Source: Bacilli bacterium
Lineage (GTDB): Bacteria; Bacillota_I; Bacilli_A; RFN20; CAG-288
Direction: 5' to 3'
Assembly (NCBI GenBank): GCA_022774485.1
Contig: JALFLX010000085.1
Span: 1-8,691 of the forward strand
DNA: 8,691 nt
Shown: one piece after another, positions 6,342 to 8,691 of the stretch
Numbering within the stretch: the first letter of the stretch is position 1
How the letters are laid out: each line of letters opens with the position of its first letter
Notes under the pieces: generated by a model
Database searches by the model: none
The model's input: only the letters and a program-made list of their open reading frames with translations
What the model was told of the DNA's origin: nothing
Position numbers and translations under genes: made by a program

Positions 6342-7697
6342 ATGAAACAAACGAATTCAGAATCTCTTTCCATCAAGAAGAAATTCCAGCTGTTCTCATT
6401 GTCTGTTCATAAAAATCTCGATCGGTTGATTCCGATTCTCTTCATTCTCTTAGCGACTGTCATCGCCTTTGTCTCGAGATATTTCGCTGCAAAGTTCCCG
6501 ACCAATGATGTTGTCGGCTTCATCCTCAACGGCTGGATGAAACAGATTGAGAATGTAGGTTTCAAGAACTTCTACAAAGTCGATGCGGATTATTCTCCTC
6601 TCTACTTATTCATTATTGCTTGCTTAACAAAGCTTCCGAAAGGAGAGCTTGTCAACATCAACGGCTACTCTTTCTATCTCAATCAAATGTATTATCTCAA
6701 ATCAATTTACTTCCTTTGTGAGCTGTTGATTGCAATCGGTATCTACTTAATCATCCACGATGTCACCAAGAATCGTCTCTTAGGTGTCATCGGATACTGT
6801 GTCTTCTTGTTCTTACCCGTTCAGTTTTCAAACTCTGCCTTATGGGGTAACTCGGATACGATGTACTTCCTTTGTTTTGTCTATATTCTTCTCTTCGTAT
6901 TAAAAGGAAAAAGTTTCTTCGCCTGGTTCTTCTTTGGCTTAGCTCTCTCTTTGAAACTACAAGCTGTCTTTATCGCTCCGTTCTTGTTCTATCTGATGTT
7001 CAATCGAAAGCTGAAATTCTGTCCGATCTACGCCTCTCTTCTCGCTTTGTTCCTTTCCTTTGTCCCTGCTTATCTCTGCGGTGCTTCTTTCTCAGAACCG
7101 TTCCACTTCTTCAAGGCTCAAGTCAATGGTTACAGCAAGTTGACGTTAGGTTGTGCAAATCTCTGGCAGTTGTTCGGTGTCTACAACATGGATAAAGCGG
7201 ATTCTCCGCTCAACGCAGCGAGTATCATTATCGGCTTAGGTGCAATCTTTGTTCTCACTGCAATTCTCTATCTTAGAAAAGTGAAGCTTACCAAAGAGAA
7301 CATTATCACTGTCTCTGTCTTCCTCATCGGCATTTGTCCGTTCTTCTTACCGCATATGCACGAGAGATATTTCTACGCTGTCGATGTCTTAGTCCTTGTC
7401 TATGCCTTAATCAATAAGAGACGTTATTTCTTAATCCCTTTGATGCAAGTGTCTTCCGGTATCGCTTATTATCACTATCTCACCGGTTTTAAAAAATATT
7501 TCATCGATATCTTAGGAGAAGATTCTGTTTCCTTTGCAGCTTGGATCAACCTTTTTGTCCTCATGGTGATTTTCTACGATATCATGAAGTTGGACCACGT
7601 TGATTACCATGATTCTATCGATGAGATAGAAGAGGAAAAGCGGAAAATAAAAGAGGGGGAAGAGGATATCTCTTCCACCCTGACAAATGGTCTTTAA
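6342..7697 (+). CDS. GT-C-fold membrane glycosyltransferase
   Basis: The 451-residue protein has about 10-12 hydrophobic segments, the first at about 31-47. It carries the layout of GT-C enzymes that use polyprenyl-phosphate sugars (GT39/GT87-like): an acidic motif in the first outer loop (NDVVGF, Asp56), ALWGNSD (166-172), SLKLQA (203-208), ANLWQLFG (272-279) and PHMHERYFY (337-345). The tail 417-451 is soluble and strongly charged. Such enzymes move a sugar from a lipid carrier to a glycan, lipid or protein on the outer face of the membrane; acceptor and sugar cannot be told from sequence. The gene has its own promoter. Its stop interlocks with that of the opposing YfhO-family gene, and both products are GT-C-type, which suggests related envelope functions. 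Family fold is well supported; a precise family number is not. Confidence 0.82.
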   Translation: MKQTNSESLSIKKKFQLFSLSVHKNLDRLIPILFILLATVIAFVSRYFAAKFPTNDVVGFILNGWMKQIENVGFKNFYKVDADYSPLYLFIIACLTKLPKGELVNINGYSFYLNQMYYLKSIYFLCELLIAIGIYLIIHDVTKNRLLGVIGYCVFLFLPVQFSNSALWGNSDTMYFLCFVYILLFVLKGKSFFAWFFFGLALSLKLQAVFIAPFLFYLMFNRKLKFCPIYASLLALFLSFVPAYLCGASFSEPFHFFKAQVNGYSKLTLGCANLWQLFGVYNMDKADSPLNAASIIIGLGAIFVLTAILYLRKVKLTKENIITVSVFLIGICPFFLPHMHERYFYAVDVLVLVYALINKRRYFLIPLMQVSSGIAYYHYLTGFKKYFIDILGEDSVSFAAWINLFVLMVIFYDIMKLDHVDYHDSIDEIEEEKRKIKEGEEDISSTLTNGL

Positions 7698-8691
7698 TTC
7701 TCTTTCTTCGTAAAGATTGACTGCTCAATTCTCGGGTAGTAGATGGAGAGAAGAATCAATCCAGCAAAGGCGGAGACTGAGAGAATCATTCCTAATATCA
7801 ACCCTTTATCCGTATAGCGAATTTCAATCGAGTGCTCTCCGAGCGCGAAGTCTTCTAAGTCAACTGCTGAGAAGATATTGACTCGGCGGAGCACTTTTTG
7901 TTTTTTGCCATCGATGAGAATCGAGATATTCTTCTCATAAGGAATGGTGAAGAGAATGGAATCGTTTCTGTTATCTTCTGTAACTGAGATCTTTCCGACA
8001 TAAGAAGAGGAACAGAAGCCGATTTTCTTTTGAATCTCATTCACTTGATTCGCTCTGATTTGATCGAGATATTCGTTAAGGACATCAAGATCTTCATAGA
8101 CAACACTTGGCCTTAACTCCTGGCGCGTAAAGTTTTGCTTGGCAGTGAAACGCAGGCGATGCACATGGTTGCTATCATCTTCAAAGGAACGGATTCCTTT
8201 GTGCCAATAAGTGTTGTTTGCATAATATTTCCCATCGAAGTAGCAGTTCCAATATTTGTTTTGAACCTTTTCATCGAAGTAGAGGTTGTTGCCTCTTGCC
8301 TCTTCAGGGACAGTGAAGCGGAACGTGATACTCTCTGTCGCTTTGATGGTGTAAAGATCTTTCTCCCCATCTATTTCATGAAGGATATCATCGGAAGAAT
8401 AGGTGATATTGTCAAATTCAATGTGCTTGAAGATTTTCTTCGGAGTGCCATCTAATTCAACAACATTAGGAGCGAGCTGTGCAAACAGTTCATTTTGGAA
8501 TTCAAATCGGTCAAAGTAATGGACACTCCCATCCTCTTTTCTTGAACCATCTCCAACATATTCATAATCGCTATCTCCGATAAAAAATCCGTAGCTGAGA
8601 GGTTTGATATTCTCGTAATATTTGTAGCCTTCAATCGGAGAAGTGAGAGAAGTAATCTCCCGATAGATATTCTTTTCATTGGTGTTTTTCT
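7694..8691 (-). CDS. YfhO-family membrane protein, C-terminal part
   Basis: The frame is open from the right edge to a TAA at 7696-7694, giving the last 331 residues; the start and the main membrane domain lie outside. What is seen is the large extracytoplasmic region, with beta-rich segments such as ESITFRFTVPEEARGN. It ends in the family signature ILFTIPYEKNISILIDGKK...VDLEDFALGEHSIEIRY and one final membrane helix (about GLILGMILSVSAFAGLILL) before a short basic tail. YfhO proteins are polytopic GT-C-like transferases; in Bacillus subtilis YfhO acts with CsbB in adding GlcNAc to lipoteichoic acid. The same polymer is not proven here. A GTG within the frame at 8164 is not the start, since the family match continues upstream of it. 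The gene faces the GT-C gene tail to tail with no terminator between. Confidence 0.85.
   Translation of the reverse strand, partial: KNTNEKNIYREITSLTSPIEGYKYYENIKPLSYGFFIGDSDYEYVGDGSRKEDGSVHYFDRFEFQNELFAQLAPNVVELDGTPKKIFKHIEFDNITYSSDDILHEIDGEKDLYTIKATESITFRFTVPEEARGNNLYFDEKVQNKYWNCYFDGKYYANNTYWHKGIRSFEDDSNHVHRLRFTAKQNFTRQELRPSVVYEDLDVLNEYLDQIRANQVNEIQKKIGFCSSSYVGKISVTEDNRNDSILFTIPYEKNISILIDGKKQKVLRRVNIFSAVDLEDFALGEHSIEIRYTDKGLILGMILSVSAFAGLILLSIYYPRIEQSIFTKKEN

Noticed and set aside
6872..7195. A 107-codon + strand frame within the GT-C gene
   Set aside because: It is a shifted frame of a well-supported membrane protein gene, with a Ser/Leu/Arg-rich composition typical of an out-of-frame reading.
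7694..8164. A separate 156-residue gene starting at an internal GTG
   Set aside because: The frame continues without a stop from 8164 to the right edge and the upstream part fits the same protein, so this is only its C-terminal end.
8113..8679. Short open frames on both strands in the right end of the window
   Set aside because: They overlap the continuous YfhO-family frame, which is open to the window edge and matches the family along its length.

Overview
The window looks like a piece of a low-to-moderate G+C Gram-positive anaerobe, probably Bacillota. The reasons are strong AAAGGAGG-type ribosome binding sites, a TGn-TATAAT promoter, a YfhO-family envelope protein and a HypA/iron-sulfur oxidoreductase pair. 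I cannot place it more precisely from the sequence. No rRNA, tRNA, CRISPR array, intact insertion sequence or phage gene is visible.

Left part (1-922, + strand): the C-terminal end of an FAD/NAD(P)H oxidoreductase with an iron-sulfur tail, followed at once by hypA (stop and start share one base). This is the end of a redox or hydrogenase-related operon that enters from outside the window. Positions 923-1231 hold two hairpins, the second followed by a T run, and a decayed coding remnant. The remnant resembles the C-terminus of the AAA/DUF4143 ATPase family and runs antisense into the 3' end of the next gene.

Middle part (1232-5923, - strand): two separately transcribed genes. The upstream one (3836-5923) is a large membrane protein in which an alpha/beta-hydrolase domain is followed by about eight transmembrane segments. 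It ends in a clear intrinsic terminator. The second (1232-3751) is a cytoplasmic family GH31 alpha-glycosidase with a PA14 domain inserted in its C-terminal half. Its own -10 box and ribosome binding site lie in the short gap behind that terminator.

Right part (5924-8691): an AT-rich divergent intergenic region of about 418 bases holds an extended -10 promoter and a spaced inverted repeat. It leads into a + strand GT-C-fold membrane glycosyltransferase (6342-7697). Facing it is the C-terminal 331 residues of a YfhO-family membrane glycosyltransferase (- strand, running off the right edge). The two stop codons interlock in one TTAA palindrome.

The genes do not form one operon. A reasonable inference is that the right half (membrane hydrolase, GT-C transferase, YfhO protein) concerns decoration of envelope polymers or glycolipids, that the GH31 enzyme does intracellular glycan breakdown, and that the left end belongs to anaerobic electron metabolism. 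I see no clear evidence of a wholly new system. The points most worth following are the hydrolase-membrane fusion, the atypical GH31 and the ATPase remnant.
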